Shown in pieces: positions 9,130 to 17,557 of a stretch of 64,000 nt of DNA. The notes under the pieces are model-generated. The model made no database searches. It was not told the DNA's origin and saw only the letters and a list, made by a program, of their open reading frames with translations. Position 1 is the stretch's first letter. Each line of letters begins with the position of its first letter. A program made the position numbers and the translations under genes. The DNA is from an uncultured Pseudomonadales bacterium (GTDB lineage Bacteria > Pseudomonadota > Gammaproteobacteria > Pseudomonadales > Azotimanducaceae): contig CALSMJ010000005.1 in NCBI GenBank assembly GCA_943787425.1, positions 186,001-250,000 on the forward strand, read 5' to 3'.

Positions 9130-10740
9130 TCATCGAGTCGCTTTCAGCACAGGGCGGCGTTCCAAATAGTCCGTGACACATTCATATGCCAGGGCGAACT
9201 CAAGTACTTGCTGATCCTGCCCCATTCGACCAATAAACTGGATCCCCATGGGACGACCCAACGCATCAAACCCGGCCGGTAAGCTAGCCACCGGCAAACC
9301 CGCCAGAGTCCCGCCGATAGTAACTTCCATCCAGCGGTGGTAGGTATCCATTGGTTTTCCGTTTATTGATTTTGGCCAGTGAATCACTCCAGAAAAAGGA
9401 AACACCTGCGCGGCCGGTAAAGCGAGTACGTCGAAACGCTCAAATAATGATTGCAGTGCCAAATACCATGCTGACCTACCGTTGGCTGCTGCGGTAACCC
9501 GCGCCGCCGTCATACCCAGGCTGCCTTCGTACTCCCAAATCGTTTCAGGCTTTAACAAAGCTCTCGACTGAGGGTTGTCATAGAGTTGCTTGAGCGCGCT
9601 GGAAGACCAATGGCGCAGTGTCAGCCACGTTTCCCATAACTGGGCCATGTCATAGTCTGGCATGCATGGTTCAACAACCGCGCCGTTTTTAGTCAGGCCG
9701 ATCAACGCCGCTTCACACAGTTCTAAGACGCCGGGCTCCATGTTTAAGTAGCCCTGGTAGTTGCCCATCCAACCGACTTTTAGACCAGGGAATTCACGCG
9801 CCTCAAACTCGCTATATGGGGGAATTTTATCGCGCAGTGACAAGGGTGCGCGATTATCATAACCTGCCATGGTTTCCAGCAACCGGATGGTATCTTCAAC
9901 CGTACGCCCCATTGGTCCATCGGTCGACAGTTGTTCGTAAAACACGTCGCCGTTTTCGTAAGGACTTGGCACTCTGCCCTGACTCGGTCGAAAGCCTACG
10001 ACATTGTTAAAGCCTGCCGGGTTACGCAGCGACCCCATCATGTCGCTGCCATCAGCACACGGCAACATTCGGGTCGCCAGCGCAGCTGCTGCACCACCAC
10101 TGCTACCGCCTGCTGACAGAGCAGGGTTATAAGCATTGCCAGTAGTACCGAATACCTCGTTGTAACTATGCGACCCAAAGCCAAACTCAGGCGTATTTGT
10201 TTTGCCAATGAAAATGGCGCCTTGAGCGCGAATTCGGGCGATATGAAAGCTGTCCTCTTTAGCAATTGTGCCAGCAAAAAGTGGCGAGCCGTAGCTTGAT
10301 GCCAGGCCTTTGGCATCGGCTAGATCTTTCACTGCGTGGGGCATGCCATGCATCCACCCCCAGTATTCTCCACGCTGCAACGCCTTGTCGCCCTCGCTGG
10401 CCTGCTGCAGCAATACATCGTCTTCAAGCAAGCTCACGATGGCATTATAGGTCGGGTTATACCGGTGTATTTTGGCTAAATAGGACTGCATTACTTCAAC
10501 ACAACTGACTTGTTTTTCACGAATCGCCACCGATAGTTCGGAGGCACTTAAATGAGTGATATCAGTCTGGTCAACCTCCACCCGAGCGCCTACGATACCC
10601 GGAGCCAGCATCGCGGCCCCGACACCCACCGAGTATTTAAGAAGCTGGCGACGATTTACGCCTTCGATCACAGACGCAAAAGATTCTGCCGAGGTACTCG
10701 AAGATATGTTTTCAGTGCTACCCGAGTTTTTCATCGTCAT
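9130..10740 (-). CDS. Tat-exported amidase (amidase-signature family)
   Basis: Start at 10740 (or the ATG two codons later at 10734) is supported by AGAGAGG just upstream; an in-frame ATG at 10770 lies before this site. The product has a Tat signal (RRQLLKYSVGVG) and the amidase-signature triad: Lys in HAVKDLADAKG, the Gly/Ser loop AGGSSGGAAAALA, and Ser in DGSDMMGSLRNPA. It should hydrolyse an amide in the periplasm; related exported enzymes act on cyclic or linear amides and peptides. It lies 120 bp downstream of the serine hydrolase gene in the same direction and may be co-transcribed from promoter module B. A 16-bp palindrome sits in its 5' leader. Confidence 0.92.
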   Translation of the reverse strand: MTMKNSGSTENISSSTSAESFASVIEGVNRRQLLKYSVGVGAAMLAPGIVGARVEVDQTDITHLSASELSVAIREKQVSCVEVMQSYLAKIHRYNPTYNAIVSLLEDDVLLQQASEGDKALQRGEYWGWMHGMPHAVKDLADAKGLASSYGSPLFAGTIAKEDSFHIARIRAQGAIFIGKTNTPEFGFGSHSYNEVFGTTGNAYNPALSAGGSSGGAAAALATRMLPCADGSDMMGSLRNPAGFNNVVGFRPSQGRVPSPYENGDVFYEQLSTDGPMGRTVEDTIRLLETMAGYDNRAPLSLRDKIPPYSEFEAREFPGLKVGWMGNYQGYLNMEPGVLELCEAALIGLTKNGAVVEPCMPDYDMAQLWETWLTLRHWSSSALKQLYDNPQSRALLKPETIWEYEGSLGMTAARVTAAANGRSAWYLALQSLFERFDVLALPAAQVFPFSGVIHWPKSINGKPMDTYHRWMEVTIGGTLAGLPVASLPAGFDALGRPMGIQFIGRMGQDQQVLEFALAYECVTDYLERRPVLKATR

Positions 10741-10750
10741 AATCCTCTCT

Positions 10751-10766
10751 GTAAATGTCCATTTAC
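10751..10766. promoter_or_regulatory. Inverted repeat in amidase leader
   Basis: GTAAATGTCCATTTAC has 7-bp perfect arms around a 2-bp centre and lies 11-26 bases upstream of the amidase start. It differs from the ATGTCANNYGACAT operators but contains ATGTC. It could be a separate operator or an RNA hairpin near the ribosome-binding site. No function is shown. Confidence 0.35.
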
Positions 10767-10860
10767 TCAATGGTAGTCGTCGGCAAGCTACGCCTGTCTG
10801 CTAACAAATCAATTGCGTCGCTGCATCTAAGGCAACAAGCGGATCATACTCTTGATTGCT

Positions 10861-12111
10861 TTATCGAAACCTGGCGATCATCGCGTCCATTAACTCAGCC
10901 GAAGGACCCCAGCCGTGGGTTTCACCATTGCCATCTGCGCGCGGCCATGTCGAATACATGGTAATGACGAGACCGGACTCTGGCACCACGCGGACGAACT
11001 GGCCGTGTATGCCATAGCCACTCACGTCGCCGTCAGGGTTCCCTTCGCCCCACCAGAATGAACGGTAAAACGGCTTGTATCCGTCGGGCGCTGGGTAAGG
11101 CCACCTGGGGTCACCTTGCTGGCCCAGAATGTCCTGGATAAATGCAGCCGGAATCACTTCATTCCCAAATGCCTTGCCATCGTTCAGTACCAGTAATCCC
11201 ACGCGGCCGAGATCACGCAAGGTGGCGCTCATGCCGTGATCGGCCAGAACAAAGCCGCCTTTGTCCACGGTGATGTTGGCATCGAACTCTGCACCCATCG
11301 GCTGCCAGACATGTTCTGAGATCAGCTCTGCGAGTGGCTGCCCTGTCGCCGCTTCGAGCACCCAACCGATGACATTGGTGGAACCGGATCGATAGCTGAA
11401 TTTGCCGAGTTTTGATTTGTCTCGCCCAATCATTGGAAGAAATTCATAAAGGCCAGTCGGTCCATCCTCCGGGCAGTAGTCGGCATCAGTCCAACCGATG
11501 GCGCAGTCCTGGATGCGAAACGTCGTCGTGAAATCCGGGTAATCTTCCGTGTAGTCGGACCCGTCACGCATGTCGAGAACCGTTTGCAGTGAATCGGGGC
11601 CATAGCCGCTTCTGGCAAGCGCGGGTACATAATGGGACACCGGTTTGTCGAGATCGACGGCGCCTTCGGCGGCCAGCTTACCGGCAACCAGCCCGACAAT
11701 GGACTTGGACACTGAGTTCATCAGATGCGGGCGGTCTTGTGTGAGGTGGCCGTAATACTTCTCGAACAGAATTTCACCGTCTTTGATAATCAGCAGGCCA
11801 TCGATGTACTGATGCGCGGCGATTTCGTCAATCGATTGTTTACGACCCTGGAACGCAACAGAAAAATCAGCAACGGGGGCATCGCTTTTCTTGAGAAGCA
11901 GGAATCGATCGGGATCGCGCGGGATGTTAACCGTGGGGATCACTTCCCGCATATGGCTGAAAGACCAGCGATTGACGGGCCCGAACTGGAAGGATTCGAG
12001 CGTCAGGTTTTGCGGTCGGCCACTTTCCTCCGCTATCGAAATCGATTGGCCGAGGAGACCCGTCATCAGGATAGCCAGCATGCTAACCATCTTGCTCACA
12101 TTGTTCCCCAC
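10861..12111 (-). CDS. Secreted serine hydrolase, class C beta-lactamase/penicillin-binding-protein fold
   Basis: The GTG start at 12111 lies 6 bases after AGGAG. The 416-residue product has an N-terminal signal peptide and the serine-hydrolase motifs SVSK (SxxK, nucleophile), YRSGSTN (YxN-like) and HGQ in GIHGQFVRVVPE in place of the KTG box. Family members include esterases, D-amino-acid amidases and nylon-oligomer hydrolases as well as beta-lactamases, so an ester or amide substrate is likely. It is the first gene read leftward from promoter module B, followed by the Tat amidase. The pair therefore looks like an extracytoplasmic amide/ester hydrolysis unit (inference). Confidence 0.9.
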   Translation of the reverse strand: MGNNVSKMVSMLAILMTGLLGQSISIAEESGRPQNLTLESFQFGPVNRWSFSHMREVIPTVNIPRDPDRFLLLKKSDAPVADFSVAFQGRKQSIDEIAAHQYIDGLLIIKDGEILFEKYYGHLTQDRPHLMNSVSKSIVGLVAGKLAAEGAVDLDKPVSHYVPALARSGYGPDSLQTVLDMRDGSDYTEDYPDFTTTFRIQDCAIGWTDADYCPEDGPTGLYEFLPMIGRDKSKLGKFSYRSGSTNVIGWVLEAATGQPLAELISEHVWQPMGAEFDANITVDKGGFVLADHGMSATLRDLGRVGLLVLNDGKAFGNEVIPAAFIQDILGQQGDPRWPYPAPDGYKPFYRSFWWGEGNPDGDVSGYGIHGQFVRVVPESGLVITMYSTWPRADGNGETHGWGPSAELMDAMIARFR

Positions 12112-12174
12112 TGAGCACTCCTAAGAATTGAATTTTTAATCTAACCCAAACGTGCCATACCGCGCCGCTTTCGG

Positions 12175-12297
12175 ACGATTATTGCACGATTGACATGTCA
12201 TTCGACATGCCACAGCATGTCACCCGACATTTACAAGAATGTCATCTGACAATTGTGGTGTCAGCGAGCAGTTAAGTGGCACTTGAGTATGCTGAGT
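12175..12297 (-). promoter_or_regulatory. Promoter module B with three 22-bp-spaced operators (divergent control region)
   Basis: Operators lie at 12195-12208, 12217-12230 and 12239-12252 (the last ends in CAA, not CAT), again exactly 22 bp apart. The module is a near-copy of module A in the same orientation, so it most likely drives the leftward serine hydrolase-amidase genes. It may also affect the divergent rightward gene at 12352. Possible minus-strand -35 TTGTAA (12231-12236) and -10 TGGCAT (12207-12212) keep the 18-bp spacing seen in module A. Confidence 0.8.
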
Positions 12298-12351
12298 TAG
12301 ACAAAACTGGTAGAACGTACCGTTAACAAAATAAGGAATAGGGTAGAAATT

Positions 12352-12834
12352 ATGCGAAATATCTTGTGCTGCTTTGTCATTGTTTTGATGTCGTTTACTG
12401 CCATGGCTGATCACCATGGTGTTGAGAAAGGTGTTAAGAAAGGTGCCGGGAACGCCACTCTACATGCTGCCATCAAAGCGTTTGATCATGCCTATGCTAA
12501 TAACGACGTCGAAGATTACTTCAGTTTTTATGCCGACGATGCGACGGTGTATGTCGGTGACGGCAGAGTGGATATGGATGCGTACCACGAACTGTGGATC
12601 GGCTTAATGGCAGCGGGTGGAGGTGTTGAGCTAAACGAAATGTCAGACGTTCAGGTACAGGTTATGCCGAGCGGTGATGTCGCTATCGTAACGTCCTTCA
12701 TCGACAACCGCACACGCTCGGCAGATGGAACAACGAGTACGTCCAGAGCGTTCGAGACAGACGTGTGGCAACTGATCGATGGCAAATGGAAAATCGTCAG
12801 CCTGCATTACAGTGGAATTTCAGCAGAAGAATGA
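12352..12834 (+). CDS. Secreted NTF2/SnoaL-like (ketosteroid-isomerase fold) protein
   Basis: A 160-residue protein with a cleavable signal peptide (MRNILCC, hydrophobic core, AMADHHG) and a cone-shaped-fold sequence of the SnoaL/DUF4440 type (YANNDVEDYFSFYADDATVYV, DVWQLIDGKWKIVSLHYS). AAGGAATAGGG precedes the ATG. Members bind small hydrophobic ligands, with or without catalysis. A His-rich mature start (DHHGVEKGVKKG) is also seen in other secreted proteins of this window. It is divergent from the serine hydrolase across promoter module B and is followed closely by the antiporter gene. Confidence 0.85.
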   Translation: MRNILCCFVIVLMSFTAMADHHGVEKGVKKGAGNATLHAAIKAFDHAYANNDVEDYFSFYADDATVYVGDGRVDMDAYHELWIGLMAAGGGVELNEMSDVQVQVMPSGDVAIVTSFIDNRTRSADGTTSTSRAFETDVWQLIDGKWKIVSLHYSGISAEE

Positions 12835-12887
12835 CGGTAACCAGAGCACTGACATGACCGACAAATTAAACATTGAACAGGCACCGG

Positions 12888-14255
12888 ATGATGGCTGACC
12901 CTGGCTTCATATCGCTCGTTCCTACCCTGGTCGTATTTCTTCTGGCGGTGATTACCCGCAGACCGATCGAATCGCTGATCAGTGGATCACTGGTGGGTCT
13001 TGGCATCATTCATGGCACCCAATTCATCGGCGGATTCGCTGAGTCTTCTATTCGCGTGATGACCGATCCGGATGTCGCCTGGGTCATCCTGGTTTGTGGA
13101 TTCATGGGCAGCTTGATCGGCATTCTTATCCGTACCGGTGCCACCAGCGCCTTTACGACAAAAATGTCTACCTGGGTCACCTCACCAAAAAGTGCGTTGA
13201 TGGCGTCCTGGGTCCTCGGCATTTTTATGTTCGTCGACGACTATCTGAATTCTCTTGCAGTCGGTTCCGCCATGCGCAATCTGACTGACAAATACAAAAT
13301 CTCCAGGGAAAAGCTGGCCTATGTTGTCGACTCAACCGCGGCCCCCATCAGCGTGATCATCCCCTTCTCAACCTGGGGCGTCTTCTTCGCCGGCCTTATC
13401 GTTGCTAACGGAATCGCGCCGGAAGGTGAAGGTCTCACCGTCTACATCAGCGCTATTCCGTACATGCTATATGCCTGGGTCGCCGTTCTGCTGGTTCCGG
13501 TTGTTATATCCGGATTTATTCCTGCACTTGGCAGCATGAAAGACGCCGAGGCGCGGGCGCAATCGACTGGCCAGACCGTGCCGCCTGGCGCTGAACATAT
13601 CGATAAGGCGAACCAATCCATTCAACCGAAAGACGGCGTCAGACCACAAATCCCGATGTTCGTTGCACCCATGACGCTGCTGGTTGCCGCCACACTCTGG
13701 TTCGATAAGGATTTCCTGATTGGCATCTACATAACACTGGGATGTACGGCTGCCTATGTGGTGACCGCGCGTATCCTGGATATGCATGACACATTTGACA
13801 CGATTATCGATGGCTTCAAAACGATGATCGAGCCATTGGGTGTTCTCGTCGCGGCTTTCATCCTGAAAGACGTGAACGATTCACTGGGGCTGGCCAACTA
13901 TGTCGTCATGACCATGGAACCACTGCTTACGCCAGAGCTTTTACCGGCGATTATTTTTGCATCCATGGCTCTGGTGTCATTCATGACAGGTTCGAACTGG
14001 GGCGTGTTTGTTATTGTTCTGCCGATTGTGACAGCACTTGCGAACAATCTTGGTGCCGACATGACATTGGTGATCGGCGCGACGTTATCAGCCAGCACCT
14101 TTGGCAGCCATGCCTGCTTTTATTCTGATGCGACGGTGCTGACGGCGCAGGCGACCGGCTGCACGCCAATGCAACATGCGCTCACACAGTTTCCATACGC
14201 ACTGATTGCAGCAGCAATTTCTTTGGCGGGTTATGTTGTGCTCGCCTACTGGTAA
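12888..14255 (+). CDS. NhaC-type Na+/H+ antiporter family membrane protein
   Basis: A ~455-residue polytopic protein with about 11-12 hydrophobic segments and NhaC-family features (GSLVGLGIIHG, FMFVDDYLNSLAVGSAMRNLTDKYKI cut here in two stretches, TGSNWGVFVIVLPI, FGSHACFYSDATVLTAQATG). Adjacent ATG codons at 12888 and 12891 are both possible starts; a TTG at 12873 is in frame too. The family includes Na+/H+ antiporters and sodium- or proton-coupled organic acid exchangers. In this setting, uptake or export of a carboxylate released by the neighbouring hydrolases is plausible (inference). It lies 53 bp after the NTF2-like gene and 32 bp before the cupin gene, so the three probably form an operon. 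Confidence 0.88.
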   Translation: MMADPGFISLVPTLVVFLLAVITRRPIESLISGSLVGLGIIHGTQFIGGFAESSIRVMTDPDVAWVILVCGFMGSLIGILIRTGATSAFTTKMSTWVTSPKSALMASWVLGIFMFVDDYLNSLAVGSAMRNLTDKYKISREKLAYVVDSTAAPISVIIPFSTWGVFFAGLIVANGIAPEGEGLTVYISAIPYMLYAWVAVLLVPVVISGFIPALGSMKDAEARAQSTGQTVPPGAEHIDKANQSIQPKDGVRPQIPMFVAPMTLLVAATLWFDKDFLIGIYITLGCTAAYVVTARILDMHDTFDTIIDGFKTMIEPLGVLVAAFILKDVNDSLGLANYVVMTMEPLLTPELLPAIIFASMALVSFMTGSNWGVFVIVLPIVTALANNLGADMTLVIGATLSASTFGSHACFYSDATVLTAQATGCTPMQHALTQFPYALIAAAISLAGYVVLAYW

Positions 14256-14287
14256 ACAATTTATTTTCTTACAAAAGGATCAGATCA

Positions 14288-14749
14288 ATGAAAAAAATTC
14301 TTATTGCAGTGGGTATAACAATTCTTGGGGCTGTCGCGGCGATCGCCGGGCACCATGAGGGCAACGAAACGCCAGCAAATGTGCCTGCGAAACTCAGCAA
14401 GGCAGATTTATCAGGCTCGATTTTCGAGCGGCCGGATACGCTCGAGACAAAACACCAAGACGGTCACGTCACGCTGGATGTCACTTCGTTATTAAGCAGC
14501 GACAAGAAATTTGCTTCTGGCATGTATCGTTCCGGCAAAACTCGCGCCGAGATCAAGGAACCCTATGGTGTTGATGAGTTCATGTACTTTCTCGAAGGCA
14601 GCGTTACATTGACTTCCAGCGATGGCTCTGTGCAGGTTATTAACGCCGGAGAAGGAGTAACAGTTGCTAAAGAATGGACCGGCATCTGGGATACTGACGG
14701 CTATACCAAGATCTGGGTAATCTATTCCGGGGATGGTTCCGGGCTGTAA
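14288..14749 (+). CDS. Secreted cupin-domain protein
   Basis: A 153-residue protein with a signal peptide (MKKILIAVGITILGAVAAIA, then GHHEGNE) and one cupin barrel (YGVDEFMYFLEGSVTLTSSD, later EWTGIWDTDGYTKIWVIY) of the cupin_3/DUF861 type. The usual two-histidine metal motif is degraded: D and E replace one His. Metal use is therefore uncertain. AAAGGATC precedes the start. It is the third gene of the rightward unit beginning at 12352. Confidence 0.82.
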   Translation: MKKILIAVGITILGAVAAIAGHHEGNETPANVPAKLSKADLSGSIFERPDTLETKHQDGHVTLDVTSLLSSDKKFASGMYRSGKTRAEIKEPYGVDEFMYFLEGSVTLTSSDGSVQVINAGEGVTVAKEWTGIWDTDGYTKIWVIYSGDGSGL

Positions 14750-14820
14750 CCGATCGCAACGTCCTCCTCACCAAGTTGGACATCAAAGTTCCACCTACGT
14801 ACAGTTTCGACCAGAAAAGG

Positions 14821-14853
14821 ATGATGATGGTGGTCGCAAAAGTAAACCGATGA
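14821..14853 (+). CDS. Possible 10-residue coupling leader ORF for the TPR-sulfotransferase
   Basis: AAAAGG is followed by ATGATGATG and an open frame of 10 codons (MMMVVAKVNR). Its TGA overlaps the sulfotransferase ATG at 14850 as ATGA. The sulfotransferase itself has no good Shine-Dalgarno site, so coupled re-initiation is a reasonable reading. Such a short ORF could also arise by chance. Confidence 0.3.
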   Translation: MMMVVAKVNR

Positions 14854-16454
14854 GCAAGAAGGAATATATAAGGCCAGCTGCGCCCTGGATGCAGGACACA
14901 CTCAAGGAAGGGTTCGCATTACTCGCCAGAGGCAAAGTCAACGAGGCATCGGCCTGTTGCAAGCGGCTTCTTGGTGCAAAGCCTGACCTGGTTGAGGCGC
15001 ATTTTCTCGTCGGTCTGATCGCACTTGAAATGAAGCAGACCTGGACTGCCGTCAGGGCGTTTGGCTCTGTCACAAAACTAAGACCGGATCACGGCGCGGC
15101 CTGGGCAAATCTCGCCAGGCTGTTTATGAGCGCTGGCCAACCGGGTCGGGCTGACTTCGCATTGGTTGAAGCAGTCAAACACTGTGATGACAATCCTGTG
15201 GTACTTGACCTTATTGGCACGGTGCATGGTCAACTCGGCGATCAGGAGGAGGCTTCAGCCTGGATCGGCAAAGCTGTCCAGAAGGACCCGGAACATGTCC
15301 CGTTCCTCGTCAATCTCGCGACCAACCACATGTTTCTCGGCAAGCTTGATGAAGCCGAAGTGTTGTTGAGGCAAGTACTCAAACTTCATCCTGACAACGC
15401 TAACGCCCACTGGATTCTGTCGAATCTTCGAAAAGCCGAGACCAGAGACCATGTCGATGTGCTTAAAAACCTCGTTCAAAAAGAGAATTTACATCCCCAG
15501 GCGCTGGCATTTGTTAGTTACGGGCTCGGCAAGGAACTCGAGGATCTCGAGGAATGGGATGAAGCATTCGATGCATTTGCACGAGGCGCGAGCGCTCGAA
15601 GGACCACCCTGGAATTCGATGAAGACGCTGAGATCGAAATGTTCGACGCGCTTGAGGCTACCTATACGACTGAGTGGTTGAGCGAACAACCTGCGGGCTT
15701 TGACACCGAGTCGCCAATCTTTATTGTCGGCCAGCCCAGAACGGGCACGACACTGGTTGAAAGAATTATTACGAGTCACTCACAAGTCCATTCCGCCGGT
15801 GAGTTGCAACAGTTCGCGTGGAGCCTTCGAAGACTGACTGACTACCAGGGGCAAAAAAGATTTTCTGCGAAACTGGTTGAGGAAGGCGCAATAGTCGACG
15901 GCGCAAATCTAGGCAAAGCCTATATGGTGACAACCGAAAAGCTGCGCGGTGACACGGCCAGGTTCGTGGATAAGCTACCGTCAAATTTTCTCTATATCCC
16001 ACTCATTCTCAAGGCACTACCGAACGCAAAAATTATTCATCTGCAGCGTAATCCAATGGACGCCTGTTTCTCCAGCTTCAAACAACTATTCGCAGATGCC
16101 TACCCACACTCCTACGACCAGGCAGAGATGGCCAGACATCATGCACGTTATGTCCACCTAATGGCGATATGGCGAGAACGATTCCCAGGGCGGTTTTTTG
16201 ATATCAGCTATGAAGATACCGCCCGTGATCTTGAACCCAACGCCCGCGCACTGATCAACTATCTTGAACTACCGTGGGAAGATGCCTGCCTTGAGTTTTA
16301 TAAACAGAATGCGGCGGTTACTACCGCGAGTGCGGTGCAGGTGCGTCAACCTGCCCACACTCGCTCAATCGGCAGATGGCGCAGATATGAGACCCAGCTA
16401 GCGGTCATGCGGGCAACGCTGGAACAACAGCATGTGACAGTAGATGTAGATTAA
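14850..16454 (+). CDS. TPR-repeat sulfotransferase family protein
   Basis: A ~534-residue protein. The N-terminal ~250 residues form tandem TPR helices (AHFLVGLIALEMKQTWTAVR, ALEVAVK-like units, NLATNHMFLGKLDEAEVLLR). The C-terminal half is a sulfotransferase with the PAPS 5'-phosphosulfate loop in FIVGQPRTGTTLVERI and the 3'-phosphate motif in IIHLQRNPMDACFSSF. It is predicted to be cytoplasmic or peripheral and to move sulfate from PAPS to an unknown acceptor. The start at 14850 is the first ATG in a coherent region; an upstream in-frame ATG at 14733 would overlap the cupin gene. Genes of this type often sit near TonB receptors in aquatic Proteobacteria. Nothing here fixes the substrate. 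Confidence 0.88.
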   Translation: MSKKEYIRPAAPWMQDTLKEGFALLARGKVNEASACCKRLLGAKPDLVEAHFLVGLIALEMKQTWTAVRAFGSVTKLRPDHGAAWANLARLFMSAGQPGRADFALVEAVKHCDDNPVVLDLIGTVHGQLGDQEEASAWIGKAVQKDPEHVPFLVNLATNHMFLGKLDEAEVLLRQVLKLHPDNANAHWILSNLRKAETRDHVDVLKNLVQKENLHPQALAFVSYGLGKELEDLEEWDEAFDAFARGASARRTTLEFDEDAEIEMFDALEATYTTEWLSEQPAGFDTESPIFIVGQPRTGTTLVERIITSHSQVHSAGELQQFAWSLRRLTDYQGQKRFSAKLVEEGAIVDGANLGKAYMVTTEKLRGDTARFVDKLPSNFLYIPLILKALPNAKIIHLQRNPMDACFSSFKQLFADAYPHSYDQAEMARHHARYVHLMAIWRERFPGRFFDISYEDTARDLEPNARALINYLELPWEDACLEFYKQNAAVTTASAVQVRQPAHTRSIGRWRRYETQLAVMRATLEQQHVTVDVD

Positions 16455-16518
16455 CCTGCAACGTAAGTGTAGAGCCGGAGAGCGAGCGATTTATCACAGC
16501 ACCCCAGGGGCCCCGGCA

Positions 16519-16870
16519 TCAGGTTAATCGTTCCCGCAGAACATCGCAGAAAGAGGCTGCTCTGACTGTTTTAGTTCTTCTTCTGGTCGGTAGTATCGAT
16601 TTCAGATATTTACCAGTATCAGAATTCCTGATAACAGAAACTGTCTCTGGGGTTCCTTCCGCCAGAATTTTACCGCCTGACGGCCCGCCATCGGGACCTA
16701 GGTCGATTATCCAGTCGGCAGTTTTGCGGTTAGTAAGAATAAACACCCTTTTTCAACATTCAGAATAGTATCGTCATCCTTGGGAGTTGCTTTCAATTCT
16801 CACTTTCGGGCGGCTTCATCCACGAGTTGAATGAGTTGAGCATCAGAAATTCGGTGAGATGTCTCTAGAA
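16519..16870 (-). pseudogene. uvrA 3'-end remnant
   Basis: The frame 16519-16746 on the minus strand reads [20 protein letters not shown] then AEGTPETV and TGKYLKSIL, the C-terminal end of the excinuclease ABC subunit UvrA. Upstream, in another frame, DDTILNVE resembles the GNTVLVVEH stretch that should precede it, separated by a frameshift and stops. The ATPase, zinc-finger and most other parts of the ~940-residue protein are missing, so this is a decayed fragment. It lies directly beside the IS91-type remnant and was probably left by transposition or recombination. Confidence 0.75.
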
Positions 16871-16924
16871 TCCAAACCCTGGTCGATCGCGACCGTCACC
16901 GATGTGTAGTCGATGTGCCGGAAT

Positions 16925-17440
16925 TCAGAATAGCGTCGTTTGTTGGTCGGTCAGGCCTGTTGGCGGTGAGCGGATCAATGGATCAACTGGTTGATGTAGC
17001 CCCAGGTGCTTCAGGATCTGAACGGTCCGACGCATCGGGAATAACATCCGGGTCTTCAATCGATGCGATGATTCGAACGGGGCCACCGCATTTTTCACAC
17101 TGCTCTATATCAATGGCTCTATATTAATGGCGAACACACGCTTGAGGCGCTGCGCCCATCCGAACGCGGCCCGGTCTCGAGTAAGCCTTTGGTTTCGGGT
17201 TTTCTTGTTCTTCTACGGGTTTCTGCGGAACAACGTCTTTACGCAGTTTGCTATTGGGCGAGAACACCCCATGGAATCTTGTTAGATTCACCCGTGGTCT
17301 GGGTACCAGCGCTGCCAGGCGCCCCATGAATTCCATTGGGCTGAGTGGGGCCGCCTTCGGACGACATGAGTAGTGCCGTCGTCGTACGGTGTCTTCAAGG
17401 CGACGACGACGTTGCCGTTGTTGGCCAAGGACAATCGTCT
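16925..17440 (-). mobile_element. IS91-family transposase remnant
   Basis: Three frames on the minus strand together give the C-terminal third of an IS91-type (Y2, rolling-circle) transposase: LANNGNVVVALKTPYDDGTT, then LSPMEFMGRLAALVPRPRVN followed by LTRFHGVFSPNSKLRKDVVP, then IDIEQCEKCGGPVRIIASIE and ILKHLGLHQPVDPLIRSPPT ending at a stop at 16925. The CxxCGG zinc-binding pair is retained. Frameshifts and the missing N-terminus, with its two catalytic tyrosines, show it is inactive. The termini of the element cannot be placed. Confidence 0.82.
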
Positions 17441-17480
17441 TTCTGCAATGGCTGGTGCTCACAGTCTTTTGAGCTCTCAA

Positions 17481-17557
17481 GCGTTTGGGCGTTTGGACTT
17501 TGGACTTTTGAGCGTTTGGGCGTTTGGAGCGTTTGGCTTTGAGCGTTTGAGCGTTTG
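17481..17557 (+). repeat. Imperfect tandem GCGTTTG repeat
   Basis: About ten 6-9 bp units related to GCGTTTGG, GCGTTTGA and ACTTTGGA follow each other without unique spacers. The tract lies at the decayed upstream side of the IS91-type remnant. No dyad symmetry or coding role is apparent. Confidence 0.7.

Noticed and set aside
17481..17557. Possible CRISPR array
   Set aside because: Units are 6-9 bp with no unique spacers of 25-40 bp, and no cas gene is present.
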